Assembly: GCA_965220665.1 (NCBI GenBank)
Contig: CBDCQQ010000004.1
Span: 248,001-312,000 of the forward strand
DNA length: 64,000 nucleotides
Origin: JAJDZL01 sp965220665
GTDB taxonomy: Bacteria > Pseudomonadota > Gammaproteobacteria > Arenicellales > JAJDZL01
Reading direction: 5' to 3'
In this document: positions 52,311 to 61,551 of the stretch, piece by piece
Numbering within the stretch: the first letter of the stretch is position 1
Layout of the letters: every line of letters starts with the position of its first letter
Notes under the pieces: generated by a model
Seen by the model: the letters and a program-made list of their open reading frames with translations, nothing else
Databases searched by the model: none
What the model was told of the DNA's origin: nothing
Position numbers and translations under genes: made by a program

Positions 52311-53639
52311 ATGACCCAAAGACCAAATGGCAAATACTCATGGGATATTAACCCAACTGAAGATCTAAAGAAATTTCCAGTGCCGAGTTATGCACCGAAC
52401 CGCTGGGAAGGCATTCGTAGAGACTATGACTGGACTGAGGTCGAAAGATTGCGGGGAAGTGTACGCATTCAAAACACTTTGGCTGAGATGGGCTCTGAAA
52501 AACTTTGGAAATTTCTGAACAGTTCCGATTTTGTAGCAAGCCTTGGGGCCTATAGCGGCTGTCAGGCAGTACAGCAAGTACGAGCCGGACTGAAATCGAT
52601 CTATTTGTCTGGTTGGCAGGTCGCCGCTGATGCAAACAATGCGGGCCAGACCTATCCAGATCAGTCCCTTTACCCAGTGAGCTCTGTTCCGCATGTCATT
52701 GAGCGTATCAATAACGCTTTCACGCGTCAGGATCAGATTCAAACACTTGAACGCCTGAGCGGTCAGGAAACAACCGATATTGACTGGTTCATGCCGATTG
52801 TTGCCGATGCGGAAGCAGGATTTGGGGGTCCACTCAACGTATTTGAACTGACCAAGGCAATGATTAAAGCTGGAGCGGCTGGTATCCACTATGAAGATCA
52901 ACTGTCTTCAGAAAAGAAATGTGGCCACTTGGGCGGCAAGGTTCTGCTCTCAACAGCCAATGGCATTCGAAATCTGACTTCAGCTCGACTGGCCGCAGAT
53001 GTTATGGGAGTTCCCACCATTATCATCGCCAGAACCGATGCCGAAGCTGCTCGCCTCTTGATCTCCGATATTGATGAGCGAGACCACCCGTTCATCACCG
53101 GGGAGCGAACTGATGAAGGTTTTTTCCGCATTACCGGTGGAATCGAAATGTGTATTGCACGTGGTCTAGCATATGCACCGTATGCTGATCTGATTTGGAT
53201 GGAAACTTCAACTCCAAACCTGGAAGATGCACAGAAGTTTGCCGACGGTGTTCATGCAGAATTTCCAGGCAAAATGCTGGCCTACAACTGTTCACCCTCG
53301 TTCAACTGGCAACGGGATTTAGGTGCCGAAAATCTTGCAGATTTTCAGAAGAGCCTGGCAAAGATGGGCTACAAATATCAGTTCGTAACGCTTGCTAGTT
53401 TCCATAGCGTTAACTACTCAAGTTTTGATATTGCGAAAAAATATCTGGACCGAGGCATGGAAGGCTATGCAGAATTGCAGCAAGCTGAGTTTGCAGCAGA
53501 AGAATTTGGATTCTCTGCAACGCGCCATCAGCATGAAGTCGGTGTGAGTTATTTTGACGCTGTTAACGAAGCAACAACTGGCGGACGTGAGAGTTCAACG
53601 GTTGCAATGGCAGATTCAACAGAAACAGCTCAGTTCTAG
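52311..53639 (+). CDS. aceA: Isocitrate lyase
   Basis: This enzyme splits isocitrate to glyoxylate and succinate, the entry of the glyoxylate bypass. The 442-residue protein matches the bacterial short form. It has the catalytic loop KKCGHLGGKVL, VADAEAGFGG, IIARTDAEAARLL, YNCSPSFNW and the C-terminal QHEVGVSYFD. GGAG seven bases before the ATG supports the start. It is transcribed alone: a strong terminator follows at 53661-53692, and the DMGDH/ETF genes converge on it. AceK, which sets the split of isocitrate between this enzyme and the TCA cycle, is encoded 4.5 kb further on. Malate synthase is not in the window. Confidence 0.96.
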   Translation: MTQRPNGKYSWDINPTEDLKKFPVPSYAPNRWEGIRRDYDWTEVERLRGSVRIQNTLAEMGSEKLWKFLNSSDFVASLGAYSGCQAVQQVRAGLKSIYLSGWQVAADANNAGQTYPDQSLYPVSSVPHVIERINNAFTRQDQIQTLERLSGQETTDIDWFMPIVADAEAGFGGPLNVFELTKAMIKAGAAGIHYEDQLSSEKKCGHLGGKVLLSTANGIRNLTSARLAADVMGVPTIIIARTDAEAARLLISDIDERDHPFITGERTDEGFFRITGGIEMCIARGLAYAPYADLIWMETSTPNLEDAQKFADGVHAEFPGKMLAYNCSPSFNWQRDLGAENLADFQKSLAKMGYKYQFVTLASFHSVNYSSFDIAKKYLDRGMEGYAELQQAEFAAEEFGFSATRHQHEVGVSYFDAVNEATTGGRESSTVAMADSTETAQF

Positions 53640-53660
53640 CTGAGTCCACCTCCTATAAGA

Positions 53661-53692
53661 AAAAGGCGCCTGAAAACACTTCGGCGCCTTTT
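53661..53692 (+). terminator. Bidirectional terminator between aceA and etfA
   Basis: AAAAGGCGCC (53661-53670) and GGCGCCTTTT (53683-53692) form a GC-rich stem with T-runs on either strand. It therefore ends aceA on the plus strand and can also end the DMGDH-etfB-etfA operon on the minus strand. Confidence 0.85.
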
Positions 53693-53746
53693 ATTTTGGT
53701 AGATTGTCGCTAAGCAGAACACTGCTCGACGAATATTTCAGAACAG

Positions 53747-54679
53747 TCAGTCGAGTGCGGCTTCGAGTTCCGGTACTGCATTAAACAGGTCCGCTACCCA
53801 ACCGAAATCAGCAACCTGAAATATCGGTGCTTCTTCATCCTTGTTGATGGCAACGATCACCTTTGAGTCTTTCATTCCAGCCAAATGCTGAATTGCTCCG
53901 GATATGCCAACTGCAATGTAAAGGTCAGGAGCAACAACTTTTCCGGTCTGTCCCACCTGGTAGTCATTTGGCACGTAGCCCGCATCTACAGCCGCCCGCG
54001 AGGCACCGACTGCAGCGCCGAGTTTATCGGCAACTCGCTCGAGCATGTTAAAGTTTTCTCCACTTTGCATGCCGCGTCCACCTGAAATCACGATACTCGC
54101 GGTAGTCAGTTCGGGACGCTCGCTACGAGTCAGATCGTGTCGAACAAAGCTTGACAGTCCAACATCCCCTGTTGAAGTGATTTCTTCGACTGGCGCTGCA
54201 CCACCTTCTTCGCTCGCCGCATCAAACGCTGTCGTGCGTACAGTGATCAGTTTTACAGAATCAGTGGAGCGTACAGTCGCCAAGGCGTTACCCGCATAGA
54301 TTGGGCGAACGAAAGTATCCTCACTCAGAATCTCGCTTATGTCGGATACCTGTTGAACGTCCAGCATCGCAGCAACTCTGGGCATCAGATTTTTGCCAAA
54401 TGTCGACGCCGGAGCAAATACATGACTGTAATTTTCAGCAAGGTCTTTGACTACCGGCGCAACGTTTTCGGTTAAACCATACTGGTAAGCTTCGCTGTCA
54501 CATTTAATAACCTTACTAATACCGTCAATATTACATGCGGCGGATACAGCGGCATCGCAATTGAAACCTATAACGAGTGCATGCAGATCATCACCGACTT
54601 TACGGGCTGCAGTGACAGTATTCAGTGTAGAGGCTTTAACCTCTTCATTGTCGTGTTCGACCAGAATTAGTACACTCAT
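53747..54679 (-). CDS. etfA: Electron transfer flavoprotein, alpha subunit
   Basis: The FAD-binding alpha subunit of ETF, which takes electrons from flavin dehydrogenases and passes them to ETF-ubiquinone oxidoreductase. The 310-residue protein has the N-terminal ILVEHDNEEVKASTLNTVTA and the FAD-binding C-terminal domain VSGGRGM-like (IVISGGRGMQSGENF), GQTGKVVAPDLYIAVGISGA and MKDSKVIVAINKDEEAPIF. It overlaps etfB by four bases (ATGA) and is the last gene of the DMGDH-etfB-etfA operon. This suggests the ETF serves the dimethylglycine dehydrogenase next to it. The identification is firm. Confidence 0.95.
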   Translation of the reverse strand: MSVLILVEHDNEEVKASTLNTVTAARKVGDDLHALVIGFNCDAAVSAACNIDGISKVIKCDSEAYQYGLTENVAPVVKDLAENYSHVFAPASTFGKNLMPRVAAMLDVQQVSDISEILSEDTFVRPIYAGNALATVRSTDSVKLITVRTTAFDAASEEGGAAPVEEITSTGDVGLSSFVRHDLTRSERPELTTASIVISGGRGMQSGENFNMLERVADKLGAAVGASRAAVDAGYVPNDYQVGQTGKVVAPDLYIAVGISGAIQHLAGMKDSKVIVAINKDEEAPIFQVADFGWVADLFNAVPELEAALD

Positions 54680-55428
54680 GCTAGTACCTTTGCCTCATCT
54701 CTCAGTTTTTCGATCAGTTCAGCCGCGCTGGACACCTTGATTCCTGCCTGGCGGTTTGGCGGTTCATTGACTTCCACCACTTCAACTCTTGGTGTGACGT
54801 CTACACCGAGTTCATCGGGTGTCAGCGTTTCTATTGGCTTCCGTCGCGCTTTCATTATGTTGGGTAATGAAGCGTACCTCGGTTCGTTCAAACGAAGATC
54901 AACTGTGATAACGCTTGGTTTTGAAAGTGATACTGTTTCGAGTCCGCCATCAACCTCTCGAACAACTTCAAAAGAATTGTCCTTAATCTCAATCTTTGAA
55001 ACAAAAGTACCAAGCGACCAGTTCAGCTTTGCCGAGAGCATTTGTCCAGTTTGGTTGTTATCGTTGTCGACAGCTTGTTTACCCATCATGACTAAGCCTG
55101 GGTCTTCTCGCTCAATTACCGACTTCAGTAGTTTCGAAACCGCCAGTGGCTCCAAAGGTACATCAGTTTGTATCAAGATGCCGCGATCTGCACCCATTGC
55201 CAGAGCTGTACGAATGGTTTCCTGGCTCTGCTGAGGCCCTGCAGCAACCACAACGATTTCTTCGGCCGCACCTGACTCCCTCATACGAATCGACTCTTCG
55301 ACTGCAATTTCGCAAAAGGGATTCATTGCCATTTTGACATTATTAAGTTCAACGCCAGAGCGGTCGGCCTTCACTCTGACTTTAATGTTCGCATCAATAA
55401 CGCGTTTAACAGGAACAACGACTTTCAT
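54676..55428 (-). CDS. etfB: Electron transfer flavoprotein, beta subunit
   Basis: The AMP-binding beta subunit of ETF. The 250-residue protein starts MKVVVPVKRVIDANIKVRVK and contains VKMAMNPFCEIAVEESIRMR, MMGKQAVDNDNNQTGQMLSA and the recognition-loop region PNIMKARRKPIETLTPDELG. This is the standard form with the single-domain AMP site. It lies 42 bases after the DMGDH-like gene and is coupled by a four-base overlap to etfA. The order dehydrogenase-etfB-etfA indicates a dedicated electron route from methylated glycine oxidation to the quinone pool. Confidence 0.95.
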   Translation of the reverse strand: MKVVVPVKRVIDANIKVRVKADRSGVELNNVKMAMNPFCEIAVEESIRMRESGAAEEIVVVAAGPQQSQETIRTALAMGADRGILIQTDVPLEPLAVSKLLKSVIEREDPGLVMMGKQAVDNDNNQTGQMLSAKLNWSLGTFVSKIEIKDNSFEVVREVDGGLETVSLSKPSVITVDLRLNEPRYASLPNIMKARRKPIETLTPDELGVDVTPRVEVVEVNEPPNRQAGIKVSSAAELIEKLRDEAKVLA

Positions 55429-55470
55429 ACCGCTCCTCGGTTGAAAATTGAAAAAACTTGTGTGAAATGG

Positions 55471-57906
55471 CTACGATTTGAGCCTGATATTTTCTGGGTC
55501 GTGCGGTGAGTTTTCAACAACAGCGCAATTATATCTTTCACCCAAAATTTCTATTTCGAATTTTGTTCCAGGTTTGCCATATCCAGTCTGAACATAACCT
55601 AGAGCAAGGCTTCTTTCAATGAAGTGACCATATGAGCCCGCTGTGGCTCTGCCAATCATCTTCTCGCCATCCCACAAGGGTTCATTGCCTAACGGATCGG
55701 CATCTGTTATTCCCTCAACAGCAACGGTAACAAACTCTTGCGGAACCCCACTTTCCTTTTGAGCACGCAGTGCATCACGACCGGTAAAATCACCTTTGTT
55801 CATGTGAACGAATATTCCCAATCCCGCCTCAAGTATGGTGTACTCGCGAGTCAGATCCTGTCCCCACATGCGATAGGATTTTTCAATCCTCAGTGAGTCC
55901 ATTGCTCGCATACCACACTGCCCAATGTTAAACTCCTGACCTACGTCCATCAACTGCTCAAAGATATGACGTTGATATTCAATGGGATGATGTAACTCCC
56001 AACCAAGCTCGCCAACAAAATTAACGCGCATCGCCCGAAGCGGTGCGACTCCAACATAGATGTCCTGTGCCGTCAACCAGGGAAAAGCTTCTGAAGACAA
56101 GTCGGTATCAGTCAGTTTCTGCAGAACCTTTCTTGAATTCGGCCCGGCAACAACCAGTGTTGCATAGTTCGTTGTCAGGTTTTCTACCTGTACTGAGTTG
56201 TCGTCCGGCAAGTGTTTGTTCAGAAAACTTAAATCAAAACGTTCTGCAGCTCCAGAACTCACTAGGTAAAACGATCCGTCTACATTCCGGGTAACCGTGA
56301 ATTCGCTTCTCACTCCACCATTTTTCGTCAGCACATGACAAAGTTGAATGCGCCCAGGTGCTTTTGGTAATCGCCTGGCTACCAATGGGTCAAGAAATGT
56401 TTCAGCACCTGGGCCCGATACTCGAAACTTGGAAAAACTGGTAATGTCGATGATTCCGACATTGTTCCGAATGTTGTTGTGCTCGCTGCCAACATGTTCA
56501 AAGTATTTCGAGCGCCTGAAACTCCAATCATCGACAGCTTCGACACCGTCTGGAGCAAACCAATTTGGCCTCTCCCATCCATAGCGCTGACCCCAGACTG
56601 CCCCCATACCATCCAGACGATCGTGGATCGGACTGGTTTTAGCTGGTCGGCAAGCGGGTCTTTCCTCATCCGGGTAGTGCACTGTGAACACATTTTCATA
56701 TGCTTCTTCATTCTTCTTCACCAGGAACGGTCCACGAGCATAGTCGCCATACCGGCGCGGATCGACTGCTAAAAGATCAATGGTCGGTTCGCCCTCAACG
56801 ATCCACTCAGCCAGTTGCCACCCTGCTCCACCGGATGCGGTCACCCCAAAACTATGGCCTTCATTCAACCAAACATTAGGCAAGTCCCAGGCCGGTCCAA
56901 TTAATGGACTACCATCCGGTGAATAAGCGATAGGGCCATTGACTATATCTTTGATTCCCGCCGTTTCAAATGACGGCACTCGATGAATAGCTGCTTCAAC
57001 ATGCGGCAGTAGACGATCCAGGTCACCGGGAAACAAGTCTTTCTCAAACCCGGATGGAACACCGTCCGCAAACACTGCCGGAGCACCAACTTCATATGGC
57101 CCCAGGATATAGCCCATCCGTTCCTCGCGCAAATAGTAGGAAGCGTCGGATTCTCGCAGCACCGCGAGTTCATCTCCACCGCTCTCCCGATACTCTTTGA
57201 GTTCAGGCACAACGTCAGTCACGATGTACTGATGCTGTACGGGAATTGAAGGAATGTTGATTCCCAATAGACGGCTTATGTCCTGTGAATAGTTTCCGGT
57301 TGCGCATACCAAATGCTCGCAAGTGATGTCACCTTTGCCTGTTGAAACTTTCCACTCACCGCCGCGTGTTCGGGTTAGACCTGTCACTTGCGTTTGCTGG
57401 TAGATCTTGGCACCTCTGTCTCGTGCACCTTTTGCCATTGCGTTCGTCACGTCAACCGGTGCAATATGACCGTCATCCGGATGGTACAGTGCGCCAATCA
57501 GACCATCAAGGTTAATTAATGGCCAAAGTTCTTTGATTTCGGATGGTGTGATCAACTCGAATGGAACACCGATGGTATTGGCTGTGCCACAATACTTCTT
57601 GTATTCATCCATTCGGTCCCGAGTACGCGCCAACCGGAGGTTTCCAGTAACGTGGAACCCAACATTCTGTCCCGTTTCGGCTTCCAGGGACTTATAGAGG
57701 TCAACAGAATATTTGTGCAATTGGCCAACGGCATAACTCATATTGAAAAGCGGCAGCAATCCTGCTGCGTGCCAGGTTGAGCCAGCTGTCAGTTCCGTCC
57801 TTTCACACAAAATGACGTCGCTCCATCCTTTCTTTGCCAAGTGGTAAAGTGTTCCCACCCCAACAACGCCGCCACCGATAATTACAACTCTTGCATGAGT
57901 GTCCAT
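55471..57906 (-). CDS. Dimethylglycine/sarcosine dehydrogenase-family flavoprotein
   Basis: An 811-residue flavoenzyme of the DMGDH/SarDH family, which removes N-methyl groups from dimethylglycine or sarcosine and passes the electrons to ETF. The DAO domain has GGGVVG (11-16) and STWHAAG (43-49), in which His46 is the usual covalent FAD attachment. A linker domain follows (about 375-430), then a folate-binding GcvT-like domain (about 435-700, DITSFSKFRVSGPGAETFL, MRVNFVGELGWELHHPIEY) and its C-terminal barrel. The GcvT part would capture formaldehyde as methylene-tetrahydrofolate. etfB and etfA follow at once. It is divergent from aceK and the MttB-family gene. Whether dimethylglycine or sarcosine is the substrate cannot be decided by eye. 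Confidence 0.9.
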   Translation of the reverse strand: MDTHARVVIIGGGVVGVGTLYHLAKKGWSDVILCERTELTAGSTWHAAGLLPLFNMSYAVGQLHKYSVDLYKSLEAETGQNVGFHVTGNLRLARTRDRMDEYKKYCGTANTIGVPFELITPSEIKELWPLINLDGLIGALYHPDDGHIAPVDVTNAMAKGARDRGAKIYQQTQVTGLTRTRGGEWKVSTGKGDITCEHLVCATGNYSQDISRLLGINIPSIPVQHQYIVTDVVPELKEYRESGGDELAVLRESDASYYLREERMGYILGPYEVGAPAVFADGVPSGFEKDLFPGDLDRLLPHVEAAIHRVPSFETAGIKDIVNGPIAYSPDGSPLIGPAWDLPNVWLNEGHSFGVTASGGAGWQLAEWIVEGEPTIDLLAVDPRRYGDYARGPFLVKKNEEAYENVFTVHYPDEERPACRPAKTSPIHDRLDGMGAVWGQRYGWERPNWFAPDGVEAVDDWSFRRSKYFEHVGSEHNNIRNNVGIIDITSFSKFRVSGPGAETFLDPLVARRLPKAPGRIQLCHVLTKNGGVRSEFTVTRNVDGSFYLVSSGAAERFDLSFLNKHLPDDNSVQVENLTTNYATLVVAGPNSRKVLQKLTDTDLSSEAFPWLTAQDIYVGVAPLRAMRVNFVGELGWELHHPIEYQRHIFEQLMDVGQEFNIGQCGMRAMDSLRIEKSYRMWGQDLTREYTILEAGLGIFVHMNKGDFTGRDALRAQKESGVPQEFVTVAVEGITDADPLGNEPLWDGEKMIGRATAGSYGHFIERSLALGYVQTGYGKPGTKFEIEILGERYNCAVVENSPHDPENIRLKS

Positions 57907-58063
57907 TCTTTGTGCCTCTTACTTCAATTTGATTTAATTTTTGCCATTAATCCAACTTCGTTCGTTGAGTATATTTCAACGCGCTACATGGCACTAAGTG
58001 CGTCTGCAACTCTGTGTTGTTTCGTTGGTTTCATGCGACTAAATTACATTAAACTTATTGGAC

Positions 58064-58080
58064 GAATTTGATACAAATTC
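58064..58080. promoter_or_regulatory. Palindrome in the divergent DMGDH/aceK promoter region
   Basis: GAATTTG-ATA-CAAATTC is a perfect 7-base inverted repeat with a three-base centre. The half-site CAAATTC occurs again about 20 bases on (in ACAAATTCGAC). Lying between divergent operons, it is a candidate binding site for a regulator controlling both. Confidence 0.4.
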
Positions 58081-58140
58081 AAACAATTTTTCAACAAATT
58101 CGACTTTAAATTGGGTTTACCCACAAAATCGAAATTCAAA

Positions 58141-59967
58141 ATGGCTAAGTCTGCAAAAACAATCTACTTTGATCAGGCAACTACTCCATCTAAAAAAGCA
58201 TGGAAAGGAACGAATTTTCGGTCTAAACCAAGGCGTGCTGATAAGATTGCCCGAACCATTCTTGACGGCTTTGAGAAACACTTCACCCTTTATCAGGAAA
58301 TAACTTCCGGTGCACAGGAACGATTTGAACAAGCCAACTGGCACGAAGTACGCGAGGCTGCCAGACAGCGAATTCACTTTTATGACAAAAGAATCCAAGA
58401 AACTGTCGAGATCCTGCGAACCAAACTGCACATCTCAGAGCTAGACAAAACTTTATGGGAAGAGGTCAAAATTCATTTCATTCGACTTCTACTGGAGCAT
58501 CGGCAGCCTGAACTGGCTGAAAGTTTTTACAACTCGGTATTTTGCAAGTTATTTCATCGCCGCTATTTCAAAAACAGCCATATTTTCGTTCGATCATCTG
58601 TATCCACAGAATTCATTCAGGCAGATCGGCCAGTCTATCGCTCCTACTACCCTGCCTCACGCGGATTCAAAAATACGATTTTCGACATTCTCAGCGATCT
58701 TAACTTCAGACTCGAATATGAAAATTTATCTCATGACGTCAGACAGATTCTAAAGCACCTAGGGCGAGTGCTTCCGAGAGACAAGCGTTCCGAGTCATTG
58801 AATTTTCAGATAGATGTTCTATCATCTCTGTTCTTCCGAAACAAGGCTGCTTATCTGATTGGGCGAGTGATAAATGACTACCAGGTGACACCGTTTATCG
58901 TACCGATACTGAACAATGAAAAAGGCAGTCTTTATGTCGATGCCTTGATTCTGAACCCGTCCGACCTGGATGCAATTTTTGGCTTTTCCAGAGCTTACTT
59001 TATGGTGAAAACACAGGTCCCATCAGCAACTGTAGATTTTTTGATGGGCATATTACCTGGCAAAAGCAAAGCCGATCTGTATTCTGCAATCGGCTTTCAC
59101 AAGCAGGGAAAGACTGAGTTTTACCGAGACTTCCTGCACCACCTGTCGCATTCGACAGATTCATTTATTGAAGCACCAGGCACACGAGGCATGGTTATGA
59201 TGGTATTTACGCTGCCATCCTATCAGTATGTGTTTAAATTGATCAAAGACTCCTTCGAACCACCGAAGAAGCTATCCCGTTCAACGGTCATCGAGAAGTA
59301 CCACCTGGTCAAACAGCACGATCGGGTCGGACGTCTGGCAGATACACTTGAATATTCTGAAGTTGCTTTGCCACTCGACCGATTTGAAAGTGAACTGCTT
59401 GATAATCTGCAGAAAACCTGCTCACATTCGATAATCATCGAAGATGATGTCGTAGTCCTCAAGCACGTCTATATTGAGCATCGAATGATTCCACTCAATC
59501 TGTACCTGCAGAATTTTGATGAAGAAAAAGATACGCTCTATTTTGCCAGGGGCTATGGCGATGCCATCAAGGAAATGGCTGCAGCAAACATTTTTCCTGG
59601 CGATATGCTACTCAAAAATTTTGGTGTAACCAGAAATCGACGTGTTGTGTTTTACGACTACGATGAAATTCGTTACCTGGATGAATGTAAAATCAGAAAG
59701 TTCCCGCAGTCCTCCAACCCTTATGACGACATGGCGACTGAACCATGGTTCTCAGTTGGAGAGGACGATGTATTTCCAGAAGAGTTTGAAAAGTACTTTT
59801 TGGTGCATCCACTGATCAAAAATCACTTTGCTGAAATTCATGGTGATCTAATGACAGCGGAGTTTTGGCGGAACAAACAAGAACTTATTCGAGCCGGAAT
59901 ATTGGAAGACGTATATCCCTACGACAAAGCAAATCGATTTCCCCGACCCCAAACAAAGGCAGAATAA
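58141..59967 (+). CDS. aceK: Isocitrate dehydrogenase kinase/phosphatase
   Basis: A bifunctional enzyme that phosphorylates and reactivates isocitrate dehydrogenase, thereby directing isocitrate to the TCA cycle or to the glyoxylate bypass. The length of about 608 residues is close to other AceK proteins. Recognisable segments include FYNSVFCKLFHRRYF, FVRSSVSTEFIQ, YRSYYPASRGF, the nucleotide-loop region TRGMVMMVFTLPSYQYVFKL and the catalytic block FPGDMLLKNFGVTRN with VVFYDYDEI. The frame opens with TTG at 58111; I prefer the ATG at 58141. Unusually it is not in an aceBAK operon. Instead it leads aceK-mttB-aminotransferase with a 17-base gap, while aceA lies 4.5 kb upstream. Confidence 0.93.
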   Translation: MAKSAKTIYFDQATTPSKKAWKGTNFRSKPRRADKIARTILDGFEKHFTLYQEITSGAQERFEQANWHEVREAARQRIHFYDKRIQETVEILRTKLHISELDKTLWEEVKIHFIRLLLEHRQPELAESFYNSVFCKLFHRRYFKNSHIFVRSSVSTEFIQADRPVYRSYYPASRGFKNTIFDILSDLNFRLEYENLSHDVRQILKHLGRVLPRDKRSESLNFQIDVLSSLFFRNKAAYLIGRVINDYQVTPFIVPILNNEKGSLYVDALILNPSDLDAIFGFSRAYFMVKTQVPSATVDFLMGILPGKSKADLYSAIGFHKQGKTEFYRDFLHHLSHSTDSFIEAPGTRGMVMMVFTLPSYQYVFKLIKDSFEPPKKLSRSTVIEKYHLVKQHDRVGRLADTLEYSEVALPLDRFESELLDNLQKTCSHSIIIEDDVVVLKHVYIEHRMIPLNLYLQNFDEEKDTLYFARGYGDAIKEMAAANIFPGDMLLKNFGVTRNRRVVFYDYDEIRYLDECKIRKFPQSSNPYDDMATEPWFSVGEDDVFPEEFEKYFLVHPLIKNHFAEIHGDLMTAEFWRNKQELIRAGILEDVYPYDKANRFPRPQTKAE

Positions 59968-59984
59968 AAAATGGAGATTACTAA

Positions 59985-61520
59985 ATGAGTGCGAGGCGAA
60001 CGCGATCTGGCGGTCGATCAGCCCGTCAAGCGGCACGTTCAAATATCTCAATGCAATCTTTACCTTACATCAAACGTAAGGTGCCTGTTTACAGTATTGC
60101 TCCTGAGGAAACATTGGCTTTAATCGAGCACAATGCCGATCGAGTACTTGCAGAAATTGGTATTGAGTTTCGTGACGACACCGAAGCACTTGATATATGG
60201 CGAAAGGCTGGTGCATCAGTGGAAGGTGAGCGCGTCAAATTTGAGCCCGGCATGCTGCGGGAAGTCATTCAATCAAATGCACCATCAAATTTCATTCAGC
60301 ACGCCAGAAATCCCGCAAAGAGTGTGCACATTGCAAAGGACACAGCAGTATTTGCACCGGCATACGGCCCACCATTTATCCGTAATCTGGACGAGGGGCG
60401 GCGCTATGCCACCATAGAAGACTTTAGAAACTTCGTCAAATTGACGTATATGTCCCCTGCCCTCCACCATTCTGGTGGGACTGTCTGTGAACCTGTGGAC
60501 CTGCCGGTGAACAAACGTCATCTGGATATGATTTATTCACATTTGAAGTATTCAGACAAACCGTTTATGGGATCGGTCACCAGCGGTGAACGTGCTCAAG
60601 ACACAGTTGACATGGCCAAAATTGTGTTCGGTGATGAATTTGTTGACCAAAACACTTGCATTCTGTCGTTAATCAATGTCAACTCTCCCATGACGTTTGA
60701 TGACACCATGCTTGCAGCACTGAAGGTTTACGCCAAGCATGGTCAAGGAACCGTCATCTCTCCATTCATTCTGTCAGGCGCCATGTCCCCTGTGACTGTC
60801 GTCGGTACCTGTACCCAGATTCTCGCTGAAGCCACGGCCGGAATGGCTTTCGCACAATTGGTGCGGCCTGGAGCACCGGTAATATTTGGCACATTCAGCA
60901 GTTCGATTTCTATGCAATCTGGTGCGCCTACATTTGGAACACCTGAACCTTCGCTTGTTCTGTTCATCTGTGCAGAACTAGCCCGGCGGCTAAATGTTCC
61001 ATTTCGAAGCGGCGGTGGGCTTTGCGCTTCAAAGATTTCTGACGCCCAAGCTGCCTACGAATCGGCTAATACACTACAGGCCGCCATGCTGGCTGGTGTC
61101 AATTTCATGCTGCACACCGCGGGGTGGCTGGAAGGTGGGTTAGTCATGGGTTATGAGAAGTTCATTCTGGATGCAGATCAGGCTGGCGTATTGCAGACTT
61201 TCCTAAATGGCATCGATATTTCTGAAAACGGTCAGGCTTTAAGCGCTTTATTCGAAGTTGGACCCGGGAATCACTTTTTGGGATGTGCGCATACCCAGGA
61301 GAATTTTGAAACTGCGTTTTATCGATCAAGTACTGCAGACAACAACAGTTTTGAGCAGTGGGAAGCTGACGGAAGTTTGAGCTCTATAGAAAGAGCTAAT
61401 GTAATATGGAAGCAAATGCTTGAAAATTATGCGCCGCCAGAAATTGATCAATCAATAGATGTGGCATTGAATGAATTCATTACAATGCGTAAGGAATCGT
61501 TTCCAGACGCATTCGTTTAA
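59985..61520 (+). CDS. MttB superfamily methyltransferase (non-pyrrolysine)
   Basis: A 511-residue member of the trimethylamine methyltransferase (MttB) superfamily. Blocks include RVLAEIGIEFRDDTEALDIW, HARNPAKSVHI, VFAPAYGPPFIRNLDEGRRY, GTVCEPVDLPV and the barrel segments PFRSGGGLCASKISDAQAAY and MLHTAGWLEGGLVMGYEKF. The frame runs through without an in-frame UAG, so it is the non-pyrrolysine kind, some of which act on glycine betaine or other quaternary amines with a corrinoid protein. No corrinoid protein gene is visible nearby. Its position opposite DMGDH-etfBA fits a step making or feeding dimethylglycine. The basic N-terminus (SARRTRSGGRSARQAARS) is typical of marine members. The substrate is inferred only. 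Confidence 0.85.
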   Translation: MSARRTRSGGRSARQAARSNISMQSLPYIKRKVPVYSIAPEETLALIEHNADRVLAEIGIEFRDDTEALDIWRKAGASVEGERVKFEPGMLREVIQSNAPSNFIQHARNPAKSVHIAKDTAVFAPAYGPPFIRNLDEGRRYATIEDFRNFVKLTYMSPALHHSGGTVCEPVDLPVNKRHLDMIYSHLKYSDKPFMGSVTSGERAQDTVDMAKIVFGDEFVDQNTCILSLINVNSPMTFDDTMLAALKVYAKHGQGTVISPFILSGAMSPVTVVGTCTQILAEATAGMAFAQLVRPGAPVIFGTFSSSISMQSGAPTFGTPEPSLVLFICAELARRLNVPFRSGGGLCASKISDAQAAYESANTLQAAMLAGVNFMLHTAGWLEGGLVMGYEKFILDADQAGVLQTFLNGIDISENGQALSALFEVGPGNHFLGCAHTQENFETAFYRSSTADNNSFEQWEADGSLSSIERANVIWKQMLENYAPPEIDQSIDVALNEFITMRKESFPDAFV

Positions 61521-61551
61521 CAACATCGGACATGATTATGAGGTGATGGTC

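Noticed and set aside
59985..61520. Pyrrolysine (in-frame UAG) in the MttB-family gene
   Set aside because: The frame is continuous with no amber codon, so it is the non-pyrrolysine class.
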